The position numbers were made by a program, and so were the translations under genes. A stretch of DNA of 64,000 nt from the NCBI RefSeq assembly GCF_947497005.1, contig NZ_CANMFF010000003.1, forward strand, positions 186,001 through 250,000, written 5' to 3'. The notes under the pieces were generated by a model. It saw nothing but the letters and a program-made list of their open reading frames with translations. It did not search any database and was not told the DNA's origin. Origin of the DNA: an uncultured Ruegeria sp. (GTDB lineage Bacteria; Pseudomonadota; Alphaproteobacteria; Rhodobacterales; Rhodobacteraceae). This document shows positions 55,775 to 64,000 of the stretch, piece after piece; position 1 is the stretch's first letter, and each line of letters starts with the position of its first letter.

Positions 55775-56389
55775 ATGTCGAAACGGGGCTATCACCACGG
55801 AAACCTGAAACAAGCCCTGATCGAGGCGGCATTGTCTCTGATCGAAGAAAAGGGGCCAACCGGCTTCACTTTGTCCGAGGCAGCAAAAACCGCCGGTGTC
55901 ACGCCTGCCGCCGTCTATCGTCATTTTCACGGGCGTGAGGACTTGATTGCCGAAGCCGCACGGCAAGGGTTTGAGATGTTCGCGGACCTGATGCAATACG
56001 CCTATGACAAAGGCCAACCATCTGCCCTGGCGGCCTTTGAAGCAACCGGACGCGCTTATCTGGCCTTTGCGCGAAAAAACCCCGGGCATTACATCGCCAT
56101 GTTCGAAAGCGGGATATCTTTGAACCGGACGCCCGAATTGTCCCTCGCAGCAAACCGTGCAAAATCCGTTCTGGAAAAGGCTGCGGCTGATCTGTCCCAG
56201 CATATTCCCCCAGAGAAGCGCCCGCCCGCCTCGATGTTCAGTGCCCATATTTGGGCGATGAGCCACGGCGTAGTTGAACTCTACGCCCGCAATACAGGCG
56301 CAACCTCGCCGTTCCCACCGGAAGATCTGCTGGAAAGCGGTATCGGAATTTACCTGCGCGGTCTGGGCCTGATCCAACAGGACAACTGA
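55775..56389 (+). CDS. TetR-family transcriptional regulator
   Basis: A 204-residue repressor-type protein. The N-terminal helix-turn-helix is FTLSEAAKTAGVTPAAVYRHFHGREDLIAE. The C-terminal domain (HIWAMSHGVVELYA) is of the WHG type. The ATG 55775 is preceded by CCAGG; the longer frame upstream lacks a start signal. Its end is 6 bases from the convergent cyclase gene. Target genes are unknown; ppk2 lies directly upstream on the same strand. Confidence 0.92.
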   Translation: MSKRGYHHGNLKQALIEAALSLIEEKGPTGFTLSEAAKTAGVTPAAVYRHFHGREDLIAEAARQGFEMFADLMQYAYDKGQPSALAAFEATGRAYLAFARKNPGHYIAMFESGISLNRTPELSLAANRAKSVLEKAAADLSQHIPPEKRPPASMFSAHIWAMSHGVVELYARNTGATSPFPPEDLLESGIGIYLRGLGLIQQDN

Positions 56390-56395
56390 CGGCTG

Positions 56396-57454
56396 TCAGA
56401 ACGAACGGCTGCCCTGAGGCATACTTAAGCCCGAAGTCACGTTAATCAGTTCCATCTCACCCATCCCCTTGATTTCGACCTGCCCAAGGTCGGATACTTG
56501 GAACTCGTCGATCAGGGCGTACTTCATCTCTTCCGGGGCGACGATGTTCATCGGATTGGCGAACACCTGCAACCGGGACGCGATGTTTACGGCTGGGCCA
56601 AAGACGTCATAGACATATTTTTGAATTCCTACGACCGATCCGACGGCAGCGCCCATCCCCAGACCAATCCGGGCCTGCCATTTGTGTGGATGACTTTCGT
56701 TACGGCGTTCAAGATACCGCAGGAACCGTACCGCACAATGTGCCACAGCGGTCGCATGATCCGGTGTGGGGTCAGGCATACCTGACACGGCTAAATACGC
56801 GTCGCCAATCGTCTTGATCCGCTCACACCCGAATTGTTCAACAATGCGGTCGAAGGCCGTGAAGATGTCATTCAGCTCACTCAAGGTCACCGTCGGGTCG
56901 GTTTTAGCAGCAAAATCCGTGAATCCGACAAAATCCAGCATCACCACCGAGACCTGCTTATACAATTGCGGAGTGACAACGCCAAAAGTCTTGAATTCTT
57001 CATACACGGCCCGTGGCATCAGGTTCAGCAACAGGCGTTCGACCCTCTCCTTTTCGCGCTCAAGCTCTCGGGTGTTGCGTTCGACCATGGTGGAATAGCT
57101 GTCGATCATGCTTTCCAACTCGCGAATGCGGGTAATATTCTGACATTCGATGATCAGCACCTGCTCGGACAACCCACTAGCCAACGAGACCGTGACCGCA
57201 AATATCAATGTCCGGCGTTTGGGCTTGATTTGCAATTCAACCGAGTACCTCAGGCCAGACTGTTTCACATCTTCCAGCTCTTTTGGATCCAGATCAGGCA
57301 AAATGTCCCTAAGGGTATTTTCTGCGTTGGGGGTTCCGAACCATTCCGTGAAGGGCCCGTTGTGGAACACGAACTGCAAATCGGATGCGCGCACCACCGC
57401 GACTCCTACACCGATTGCGCGTAGCAGTTGTTCGTTAATTGCAAGAATGCTCAT
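56396..57454 (-). CDS. PAS-coiled-coil class III adenylate cyclase
   Basis: A soluble cyclase of 352 residues: PAS-like domain (1-110), a signalling coiled coil (112-142) with LLLNLMPRAV, then the catalytic domain (165-340). Metal ligands are Asp174 (VVMLDFVGFT) and Asp218 (TIGDAY). Substrate-selecting residues are Lys214 and Asp283, the adenylate-cyclase pair rather than the Glu/Cys of guanylate cyclases. Asn290 and Arg294 (NIASR) complete the site. It begins 4 bases inside the globin stop, so expression is coupled and the globin may act on it. It probably makes cAMP. Confidence 0.9.
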   Translation of the reverse strand: MSILAINEQLLRAIGVGVAVVRASDLQFVFHNGPFTEWFGTPNAENTLRDILPDLDPKELEDVKQSGLRYSVELQIKPKRRTLIFAVTVSLASGLSEQVLIIECQNITRIRELESMIDSYSTMVERNTRELEREKERVERLLLNLMPRAVYEEFKTFGVVTPQLYKQVSVVMLDFVGFTDFAAKTDPTVTLSELNDIFTAFDRIVEQFGCERIKTIGDAYLAVSGMPDPTPDHATAVAHCAVRFLRYLERRNESHPHKWQARIGLGMGAAVGSVVGIQKYVYDVFGPAVNIASRLQVFANPMNIVAPEEMKYALIDEFQVSDLGQVEIKGMGEMELINVTSGLSMPQGSRSF

Positions 57455-57819
57455 GCCGCGTTCCGGGCGACAATGATCGAACGTTTTCCTTCAATTGCGG
57501 CCAGTGCAGTTTTGATGTCACCATCCGACATTCCATGCTGGCTCAGTGCGTCGCCAAACAGTTCGGCCATAACGTCAAACTCATCATGCGAAATGTTCAG
57601 ATGCCGATGAACAGCTTCGATCCTGTCATCACTGAAAGATGCGGGTCCGCCAATCAGGGACGATACGAATTTAGTCTGATGATCAATCAAACGCGGCATA
57701 TCGATATCTTCAAAGTGATGGCCGATATCATCCGAATCCAGCGCCATTTCATAGAAGGTCATTACGACACGGCTGATTGTTTTGAAGCCGCCGTACTTCT
57801 CATAGAGTGTCTGTGCCAA
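57451..57819 (-). CDS. Group I truncated haemoglobin (TrHbN-like)
   Basis: A 122-residue 2-on-2 haemoglobin. The N-terminus LYEKYGGF and GGP (residues 57-59) match group I. Predicted haem contacts are Tyr23 (B10) and Gln48 (E11), the pair that stabilises bound O2 and supports NO dioxygenation in Mycobacterium HbN, and the proximal His71 (F8) in VHRHLNI. It starts at TTG with a weak ribosome site; no ATG is available after the upstream stop. The stop overlaps the cyclase gene. The 244-base gap before it shows only AT-rich sequence. Confidence 0.9.
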   Translation of the reverse strand: MAQTLYEKYGGFKTISRVVMTFYEMALDSDDIGHHFEDIDMPRLIDHQTKFVSSLIGGPASFSDDRIEAVHRHLNISHDEFDVMAELFGDALSQHGMSDGDIKTALAAIEGKRSIIVARNAA

Positions 57820-58063
57820 ACGAATACTCGCGCGTTACCAATCAATAACACTACAACACTATATCAAATTGAGATTTTTGTTAATGTTTATGATTTCTGA
57901 CAGAGAATGATCCCCAGAACCTGGTTGTGGCGCTGGACATAGCTTCGAGATTCCGCATGTTCGTATCTTGAGAATTTCTGACTTCGCTGAGGAAATTGAA
58001 ACCGAAGATGCATATGCGCCACGCTAGTGTGACACACATTTTTTGTCATGACATAAAGGTTGA

Positions 58064-58153
58064 TGGCGGAGAGACAGGGATTCGAACCCTGGAGACGGTC
58101 TCCCGCCTACACACTTTCCAGGCGTGCGCCTTCGACCACTCGGCCACCTCTCC
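58064..58153 (-). tRNA. tRNA-Ser(GGA)
   Basis: A 90-nt type II cloverleaf with a long variable arm (GGCGGGAGACCGTC), acceptor GGAGAGG paired with CTCTCC, discriminator G and encoded CCA. The anticodon loop CTGGAAA gives GGA. The 131 bases upstream hold no obvious consensus promoter. Confidence 0.96.
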
Positions 58154-58284
58154 GTGACGGCGATATTTGGACGAATGTAATCGGATTTGCAAGGCCCCAA
58201 TTTGGCGAAATCCGGGGAATAGCTTAAATAAATCAAGCAACCCTCTGAGGGCCGATCAATCGCCAAAGCATGCTGCCTGCCCCC

Positions 58285-60711
58285 TCAGATTTCATCGCCG
58301 GCGTCCGGGTCCAAATCCGCTTCGGTCAGGTCCGCTGGTTTTCCTGCGACCGCGCGTGGCTCTTCCTGAACGGACTCGGAGGTATCCTGCTCACCCTTGT
58401 CCGGGGTTTGCAAGGCTTCGGGATTACGCAACCAGATGTCGCGCTGCGCAAAGGGAATTTCGATCCCCGCTTCCGAGAATTTTTGGTTGATTTCATGGTT
58501 CATGTCAGATTTCACCGACAGAACCCAATTCACGTCCCGCAGGATTGCGCGGATCTCAAAATCAAGCGAATCCGCACCAAACCCCTGGAACACCACGCTT
58601 GGCGCCGGGTTGGCCAGAACCATCGGATGACTGTTGGCAATTTCGCCTAAAATGGTTTCAACCAAGCGCGTGTTGGTACCGTATGCAACACCAACCGGAA
58701 CGATCACCCGACCGATTGTGTTTCCACGGGTATAGTTCGTGACAACCCCGCTGATCAGGTCAGAGTTCGGAACAATTACATCCGTCCTGTCAAACGTCTC
58801 GATCCGGGTCGAGCGAACGGAAATGTCCCGCACATATCCCATCATGCCGTTCACATCGATCCAATCCCCTTTGGAAATCGGGCGCTCGACCAGAAGGATG
58901 ATGCCTGAAACAAAGTTCGATACGATGGTTTGTAAGCCAAAACCAATACCTACAGACAGCGCGCCAGCGACAATAGCCAGAGACGAAAGGTCAAATCCGG
59001 CCACCATAATTGCGACCAAAGCGGCCAGAAAAACACCGACATATCCCGAACCAGCGACAATCGCGTTTTGGCCGCCGGGGTCGATACTGGTTTTCGGCAG
59101 AAGCGAATTGCGCAGCCCGCTTTGCAATAACCGCGTCAGCGTATAACCGATTGCGAAAACAGCAACAAATGTCAGGAAATTGCTTGGTGATACTGTGACG
59201 CCGCCGATATCAAACCCAAGCAGCAGGCGCGACCATGCTTCCAGCAAATCGGTCTCGCGCGCGCCCCAGTAAATCGCCAGGACGGGCAGCGCCACGATAG
59301 CCAGCGCAAACCCGACCAGCACTGCAAAAAGCGAATCCCGCGCGGCCTCACCTTGGCCAGTGATCCAACCGTAAATCTGGCTGATAAACCGCTGCAGGAT
59401 AACCAAAGCCCCGATGAGCACCAGTGTCTTAACGGCGGGAAACACGATTGCTTCGGCTGCATTGGTGTACCCGAAAATCGCCAGAAGAGGAGACGCGATG
59501 CCCAACAGGAACAAAGCCCGGCGCAGAAACTCAACCAATTGGCTGAAGCCTGCAGAACGGGTTGAGGAAGATTGATCCGGCGGGCCGTCGGTTGTTCGAA
59601 TCTGGCGTATTCGCAACAACAACAAAGCTGTTGCGACAATGACCGGAAAACTGACAACTGCACGCGTCGCGTCCGAAATGTTTTCGATCCGTTCGAATAG
59701 CAGTGCCAATTCATGCAAAACCAGCATCAAGGCAAGCAGATCAATATACACACGCAGCTCTGTAATGCGTGCAGCAGACAGTCGTTTGAAACCCTGCGAC
59801 GCGCCGATCACGTAAACTTGGCGACCGATCCAGTCATAGAAAAATACAATCGCTGCCCAATACGGAATATTCTGCAGCAACAGGCTTCCCCGCAAACCCG
59901 GAACACCAGTGAGGCCAATTGCTGTGACCACGGTCAAAACGCCGATCCAAGGCAACAGAATCCGTAACAGAGAGATTACGAACGACCACACCCCCGTACC
60001 GGCCCCGCCTAGCAGCCTCAGGTAGTCGCCCCCACGTTCTGACCAACGTTTGCCAAAGATCAAAAGCACAGCTGAAATGATTAGCAGTATGAAGATTGCT
60101 AACCCGCGATCACGGATTTGCTCACGCACAACATCTGAACGCAAGTTGGTGATCGTTTCATTTGTCAGGCTTTGGATAGCTTCTTTGACATCCACCCATG
60201 CCGGCCCCCAATACGCTGGGTTTATCGGCGACGGACCCTGTTCAAAGAACTCCTTTGTCTGCCGCGCGCGAATGATCTGATCTATTTCGCTGATCAGCCC
60301 GTTGGCACGGCTATATGCCTCTTCGGAAATGATGCGCGGAACACGCAGACTGTTGAGCTGTTCTTCTAGATGCGCGCGAAGTTTGGCAATGTCTTCAGGC
60401 TCTGTCGCGTCCCCTTCGGGTTTGGGACCCAACGCCTTGATCTGGCTTTCCAACGTAGTAATGCGGTCGGTATTTGCATTGCGAGCGCGGTTAAAGTCGT
60501 CCCTGTAACTGTTTATTTCAGAGCGTAAATTTTCCAAAGCAGCGTCCGAAGCGCGGTTCGCCTCGATCACGGATTCGGCGCGGTCCGCCGTTTTGATCCA
60601 ACCCTGATAATACTCGCTTTGCCGGTCCGTCAGCTGCGCGACTGCGCCATCCGAAAACCCGACAAAGCACAGGAATAACAGGGTCAGAAACAGGCGGACC
60701 TGTCCCAGCAT
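58285..60711 (-). CDS. MscS-family mechanosensitive channel with DUF3772 domain
   Basis: An 808-residue channel. A signal peptide (LFLTLLFLCFVGFSDGAVA) is followed by a periplasmic coiled-coil DUF3772 region (about 25-190), about ten transmembrane helices, and the MscS pore and beta domain. The pore helix is VGIGFGLQTIVSNFVSGIILL, followed by VERPISKGDWIDVNG. It opens on osmotic downshock to release solutes. Start ATG 60711 overlaps the cysK stop (TAATG), so both are coupled. The longer frame into cysK is rejected. Confidence 0.93.
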   Translation of the reverse strand: MLGQVRLFLTLLFLCFVGFSDGAVAQLTDRQSEYYQGWIKTADRAESVIEANRASDAALENLRSEINSYRDDFNRARNANTDRITTLESQIKALGPKPEGDATEPEDIAKLRAHLEEQLNSLRVPRIISEEAYSRANGLISEIDQIIRARQTKEFFEQGPSPINPAYWGPAWVDVKEAIQSLTNETITNLRSDVVREQIRDRGLAIFILLIISAVLLIFGKRWSERGGDYLRLLGGAGTGVWSFVISLLRILLPWIGVLTVVTAIGLTGVPGLRGSLLLQNIPYWAAIVFFYDWIGRQVYVIGASQGFKRLSAARITELRVYIDLLALMLVLHELALLFERIENISDATRAVVSFPVIVATALLLLRIRQIRTTDGPPDQSSSTRSAGFSQLVEFLRRALFLLGIASPLLAIFGYTNAAEAIVFPAVKTLVLIGALVILQRFISQIYGWITGQGEAARDSLFAVLVGFALAIVALPVLAIYWGARETDLLEAWSRLLLGFDIGGVTVSPSNFLTFVAVFAIGYTLTRLLQSGLRNSLLPKTSIDPGGQNAIVAGSGYVGVFLAALVAIMVAGFDLSSLAIVAGALSVGIGFGLQTIVSNFVSGIILLVERPISKGDWIDVNGMMGYVRDISVRSTRIETFDRTDVIVPNSDLISGVVTNYTRGNTIGRVIVPVGVAYGTNTRLVETILGEIANSHPMVLANPAPSVVFQGFGADSLDFEIRAILRDVNWVLSVKSDMNHEINQKFSEAGIEIPFAQRDIWLRNPEALQTPDKGEQDTSESVQEEPRAVAGKPADLTEADLDPDAGDEI

Positions 60712-61745
60712 TACACGTCCTCGAACACGCCGGGAATGCTGCGCGGTGCCTCGGTCATCCAATCCGGAACCGGCAGCTCTTTTTCACGCAGGAATTCAGG
60801 GTTGAACAGCTTGGACTGATAGCGCGTGCCATAGTCACACAGGATCGTCACGATGGTGTGGCCCGGCCCCATGTCCTTGGCCAAACGCACAGCACCCGCC
60901 ATGTTGATCGCGGTTGAGCCGCCCATAACCAGGCCTTCGTCACGCAGCAGGTCAAAGATGTAGGGCAACGCCTCGTTATCAGGGATCTGATAGGAGTGAT
61001 CCGGGGTGAACCCTTCCAGGTTCCTGGTGACCCGCACCTGCCCGATGCCTTCAGCGATCGAACTGCCCTCCATCGCGATTTCACCAGTGGTGTAGAAGGA
61101 AAACAGGCCGGCGCCCATCGGATCAGCCAGTCCGATTTTGACTCCCTTGGGCTGCAAAACGTCGGCGACACCCGCCAGCGTTCCGCCAGAGCCTACCGCG
61201 CTGACGAACCCGTCAACCTTACCGCCGGTCTGTTCCCAGATTTCCGGACCTGTGGTTTCCACATGCGCCTGGCGATTCGCCACGTTGTCGAACTGGTTGG
61301 CCCATATTGCGCCATTGGGCTCTGTCTGCGCCAGTTCTTCGGCCAGACGGCGTGAGTAATGTACAAAATTGTTAGGGTTGCGATACGGGGCCGCAGGTAC
61401 CTGTACCAGTTGGGCGCCAGCCAAACGCAACATGTCTTTCTTTTCTTCCGACTGGGTTTCCGGGATTACGATAACTGTTTTGAACCCCATCGACGCCCCC
61501 ACCAGCGCCAGACCAATACCGGTATTGCCGGCAGTGCCTTCCACAATGGTGCCGCCGGGCTTCAAATCACCCCGCGCAATGGCATCCTTGATGATATAGA
61601 GCGCAGCACGATCCTTGACCGATTGACCCGGGTTCATGAACTCGGCTTTGCCGAGAATTTCGCATCCAGTCTCTTCACTGATACGGCGCAGCCGGATCAA
61701 CGGTGTTTTTCCTACTGCGTCAGCAAGATCTCGTGCAATGCGCAT
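60711..61745 (-). CDS. cysK: Cysteine synthase A (O-acetylserine sulfhydrylase)
   Basis: A PLP enzyme of 344 residues that makes cysteine from O-acetylserine and sulfide. The PLP lysine lies in NPGQSVKDRAAL, the phosphate loop in VEGTAGNTGIGLAL (GTAGNTG), and the cofactor Ser/Gly loop in SAVGSGGTLAGVAD. It is 20-30 residues longer than the E. coli enzyme, mostly at the C-terminus. Third gene of the trgA-trgB-cysK locus. In Rhodobacter sphaeroides the same order confers tellurite resistance. It overlaps the MscS gene. Confidence 0.94.
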   Translation of the reverse strand: MRIARDLADAVGKTPLIRLRRISEETGCEILGKAEFMNPGQSVKDRAALYIIKDAIARGDLKPGGTIVEGTAGNTGIGLALVGASMGFKTVIVIPETQSEEKKDMLRLAGAQLVQVPAAPYRNPNNFVHYSRRLAEELAQTEPNGAIWANQFDNVANRQAHVETTGPEIWEQTGGKVDGFVSAVGSGGTLAGVADVLQPKGVKIGLADPMGAGLFSFYTTGEIAMEGSSIAEGIGQVRVTRNLEGFTPDHSYQIPDNEALPYIFDLLRDEGLVMGGSTAINMAGAVRLAKDMGPGHTIVTILCDYGTRYQSKLFNPEFLREKELPVPDWMTEAPRSIPGVFEDV

Positions 61746-61813
61746 GGTCGCCCCTTGTAATTTGGTATCCCCGAAGATTTACAGCCGCACTGCCGCGACC
61801 ACAAGCGCGATAG

Positions 61814-62929
61814 TCACGCGCGCAACCGGTCCCGATGACGGGCCAGCCAATACGCTAGAGACACCAGTTGCAAATCCTTGAAAAGATGACGGTCGGTCAT
61901 GTCGACAAATTCGTCAAACGGCAAGATCTGGCTGCGGATATCTTCACCTTCAGTATCCAAACCACCGGTGAGAGTCGTCTCGGTCAGGTCACCAAGCCCG
62001 ACATAAAGATACATGAATCCAGTCGAGGACCCGGCTGAGGAATAGGCTCCACCAGCGTATTCCAGCCTGTCAAATCGAACACCAGCTTCCTCCATCGCCT
62101 CGCGATGCGCGGTCTGTTCGGGTGTTTCGCCCGGATCAATCATTCCGGCAATGGCTTCCCATAGCCAAGGTTCAGGATCGTTGATCAGAAAAACAGGCGG
62201 TCTGAACTGCTCGACCACAAGCACGGTATCGCGGACAGGGTCATATGGCAGTACTGAGACGGCACTGCCCTGCAGCAAGCCTGCTCGGCGCAGAACCGGC
62301 CCCATGCTGCCGTCATGTTGCCGGTGTTGAAGATCGATTTCCTCCATCCCGAAGTAATCCACGTAGACCCGATCATGTCGATGCACGATCACATCCTTGG
62401 TCACGTCCCGAGGATCTCCGGTTCGACGCTGCCCGGCCAAAACTTTCGCCCAGGCGCGGGTTTGAATGGGGCGCACGCTGCGCGCCATGGTCTGAGGATC
62501 GATTTTACCGAAATAGGCCATCTCTTCCTCTGCGGCGAGCGTTGTGAGCTCTCCCAGTTTGTCCGCCCAATCCTGCAGCGACCACAAATCCCCCGGTTGC
62601 CAAACACCGGGGGCCGGGAAAAAGACCTGTGCCCCGGCTTCGCTTCCGTCTTCCAGTAGGACCTTCAGAGGCTTCAGATCATAGTCGAAAGACCCTTCAT
62701 AGTAAGCCAGTCTGGCCAAGTCATCAGGTGACAGTCCTTGCGACAACAAGCCTACGGTTTTGGCACCTTTCGCTGGCAGGATCATAGGAAAATCCTGCCC
62801 TCGTACCGCGTGAACCGCGTGGTCACGCAGGATGGCTGTCTGAGCATCGGTTTCTCTCAGCGGACGGCCCAAAACGCTTTCCAACAGCGGCAGGTGCCGC
62901 AGCGTTCCATAGAAGAACAATTCAGACAA
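61814..62929 (-). CDS. trgB: TrgB: GGCT-like domain fused to NUDIX hydrolase
   Basis: A 371-residue two-domain protein. The N-terminal 150 residues form a gamma-glutamylcyclotransferase-like fold (LFFYGTLRHLPLLESVLGR, with YGTL). The C-terminal part is a NUDIX hydrolase with the box GMIDPGETPEQTAHREAMEEAGV-type pattern, here with the central REAMEEAGV, and resembles ADP-ribose pyrophosphatases. TrgB is part of the Rhodobacter tellurite locus. The substrate of either domain is not known. It lies between trgA and cysK, 27 and 68 bases away. Confidence 0.9.
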   Translation of the reverse strand: MSELFFYGTLRHLPLLESVLGRPLRETDAQTAILRDHAVHAVRGQDFPMILPAKGAKTVGLLSQGLSPDDLARLAYYEGSFDYDLKPLKVLLEDGSEAGAQVFFPAPGVWQPGDLWSLQDWADKLGELTTLAAEEEMAYFGKIDPQTMARSVRPIQTRAWAKVLAGQRRTGDPRDVTKDVIVHRHDRVYVDYFGMEEIDLQHRQHDGSMGPVLRRAGLLQGSAVSVLPYDPVRDTVLVVEQFRPPVFLINDPEPWLWEAIAGMIDPGETPEQTAHREAMEEAGVRFDRLEYAGGAYSSAGSSTGFMYLYVGLGDLTETTLTGGLDTEGEDIRSQILPFDEFVDMTDRHLFKDLQLVSLAYWLARHRDRLRA

Positions 62930-62956
62930 AATCGATCTCTCTTGTAAGAAAACGGT

Positions 62957-63397
62957 TCAGCGCCATTGGCGTTTGGCCTGCTCTGTGGCCAGCCCCGCGA
63001 CTATTGAACCAATGGCGAAAGTAATCAGAATCTCGGGATAGATCAGTTGTTTACCATATTCTATCCCGATCTGGAAAATGGCCATAACCGCTTCAAACGG
63101 ACCGCCGTAGCGGTTGCGCATGGCAAGTCGGAACATCTCGTAACAGCCTTGGACAAACAAAGCCCAGAAGATGAGAGAGGCAACACCTGTCAGACCATTG
63201 TTGATCCCAGCAGTCCAGCCGCGCCCGGCACGCTTGCCCATAATTTTCCAGCCACAGATCGCGCCAAGGGCCATATTGACCAGGGTAAAGTAGCCATAGT
63301 CCTTACCTTCTTCGCCGTTTTCGATAACCATGCTCGAAACGATAAAAGCCAGCACGACAAGGCAAACAGCGGCTACAAGACGCGAGGCAGTGGGCAT
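62957..63397 (-). CDS. trgA: TrgA-family membrane protein
   Basis: A 146-residue membrane protein with four predicted helices (LVAAVCLVVLAFIVSSMV; FTLVNMALGAICGWKIM; GVASLIFWALFVQGCYEM; LITFAIGSIVAGLA). The order with trgB and cysK identifies it as TrgA, described for tellurite resistance in Rhodobacter sphaeroides. The mechanism is unknown. It starts 15 bases after the methyltransferase gene, so the operon may begin upstream of the window. Confidence 0.88.
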   Translation of the reverse strand: MPTASRLVAAVCLVVLAFIVSSMVIENGEEGKDYGYFTLVNMALGAICGWKIMGKRAGRGWTAGINNGLTGVASLIFWALFVQGCYEMFRLAMRNRYGGPFEAVMAIFQIGIEYGKQLIYPEILITFAIGSIVAGLATEQAKRQWR

Positions 63398-63412
63398 AGG
63401 ACAGTCCGTGAA

Positions 63413-64000
63413 TTAACTTCGTTTCGCTATTGTGATCTGTGTCACATCGCAATTGCCCGTGTCAAAGGCTGCGCCACATGCGGTCAAATAATAATTCCAC
63501 ATGCGGCGAAAACGCTCATCAAACCCCATGTCCGAGATTTGATCCCACTTGGCGTTGAATGTCTCGTACCAGCGGCGCAAAGTCAAGTCGTAGCTCTTCC
63601 CGAACTCTTTCGAGTGAACAACGGTCAGCCCAGCTTGTTCAATCTGCTGACGTAGAATTGTCGGCGACGGAAGCATCCCGCCAGGAAAGATGTATTTCTG
63701 AATGAAATCAACGCCGTTCTTGTAAAAGTCCCAGCGATGATCACCGACCGTAATAATTTGCAAAGTCGCCTGAGCACCGGGCCTCAGCCGCTCACGAACA
63801 GTTTCAAAATAGACTGGCCAATATTTTTGACCCACCGCCTCGAACATCTCGATGGATGCAATGCCGTCATAAATCCCGCGTTCGTCCCGATAATCTTGCA
63901 ACTTAAACTCGACCTGATCAGATAATCCTGCCTTTTCAATACGTTCATTTGCGTATTTAAACTGTTCCTGACTGATGGTCAGTCCGGTTACGCGCAAGCC
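63413..64000 (-). CDS. Cyclopropane-fatty-acyl-phospholipid synthase family methyltransferase, 5' end cut by window edge
   Basis: The C-terminal 195 residues of a SAM-dependent methyltransferase. Visible motifs are GLTISQEQFKYANERI (motif II), LQDYRDERGIYDGIASIEMFEAVGQKYW, and the C-terminal ETFNAKWDQISDMGFDERFRRMWNYYL. This matches CFA synthases and the related MMA/furan fatty acid enzymes. The frame is open to base 64000, so the SAM-binding start lies outside. It lies directly before trgA on the same strand. Confidence 0.92.
   Translation of the reverse strand, partial: GLRVTGLTISQEQFKYANERIEKAGLSDQVEFKLQDYRDERGIYDGIASIEMFEAVGQKYWPVYFETVRERLRPGAQATLQIITVGDHRWDFYKNGVDFIQKYIFPGGMLPSPTILRQQIEQAGLTVVHSKEFGKSYDLTLRRWYETFNAKWDQISDMGFDERFRRMWNYYLTACGAAFDTGNCDVTQITIAKRS

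Noticed and set aside
1..64000. CRISPR arrays, prophage or insertion sequences
   Set aside because: No regularly spaced repeats, integrases, transposases or terminal repeats were seen in reading through the window.

Overview
The window is a gene-dense stretch of an alphaproteobacterial chromosome, most likely a marine Rhodobacterales of the Roseobacter clade (Ruegeria/Phaeobacter-like). This placement is inferred from content: a GTTC-N7-GTTC SOS box upstream of uvrA, a trgA-trgB-cysK tellurite locus, DUF6456 and DUF6477 genes side by side, a TRAP dicarboxylate system with DctB/DctD-like regulators, a non-pyrrolysine MttB homologue, and CO-dehydrogenase-type maturation genes. No phage, insertion sequence, integrase or CRISPR array was seen. 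About sixty genes lie on both strands in short operons, and both window edges cut a gene (uvrA on the left, a cyclopropane-fatty-acid-synthase-type methyltransferase on the right).

Layout. 1-2.6 kb: 5' two thirds of uvrA with a LexA site, two tRNA-Asp genes and one tRNA-Val. 2.7-9.6 kb: APC permease, lon, a small secreted protein, tgt and a nucleoside hydrolase. 9.7-13.4 kb: SPFH/NfeD pair, Fe-S assembly factors, tpiA. 13.4-14.4 kb: a frameshifted yeast-type cytosine deaminase and a guanidinium exporter (gdx/sugE) preceded by a clear guanidine-II (mini-ykkC) riboswitch. 14.4-20.9 kb: TRAP operon dctPQM and the two-component genes dctBD, with tandem inverted repeats in front of dctP. 21-22.7 kb: P450 and an Lrp-type regulator. 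22.8-27.7 kb: assimilatory sulfate reduction (siroheme synthesis, sulfite reductase, APS/PAPS reductase, two helper genes, ferredoxin-NADP reductase). 27.9 kb: infC with an AUA start. 29-31 kb: aminotransferase and BKACE pair. 31.3-36.2 kb: molybdoenzyme maturation genes (MoCF protein, XdhC, CoxE, CoxD). 36.4-42.8 kb: pyrC, MmgE/PrpD, COQ10-like protein, hpt, M20 amidohydrolase, lipA, peroxiredoxin. 42.8-49 kb: DUF6456 (frameshifted) and DUF6477 genes, MttB homologue, decayed MgtC-family gene, guaA. 48.7-56.4 kb: two EamA exporters, FadL porin, orphan P-loop protein, metA, alpha/beta hydrolase, ppk2, TetR. 56.4-57.8 kb: truncated haemoglobin overlapping a PAS-linked adenylate cyclase. 58-64 kb: tRNA-Ser, MscS channel, cysK, trgB, trgA and the methyltransferase.

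How the genes work together. Sulfur metabolism recurs: sulfate reduction (22.8-27.7 kb), cysteine synthase (60.7 kb) and MetA (52.9 kb) give a route from sulfate to cysteine and methionine, and trgAB-cysK links it to tellurite tolerance. The dctBD-dctPQM block is a dicarboxylate sense-and-import unit whose regulator has lost the sigma54 contact loop and the Walker A lysine. The globin-cyclase pair looks like a gas-responsive cAMP module.

Three reading frames are broken (13.8, 43.04 and 46.75 kb). Two breaks sit in C/G homopolymers and could be sequencing errors or real mutations.
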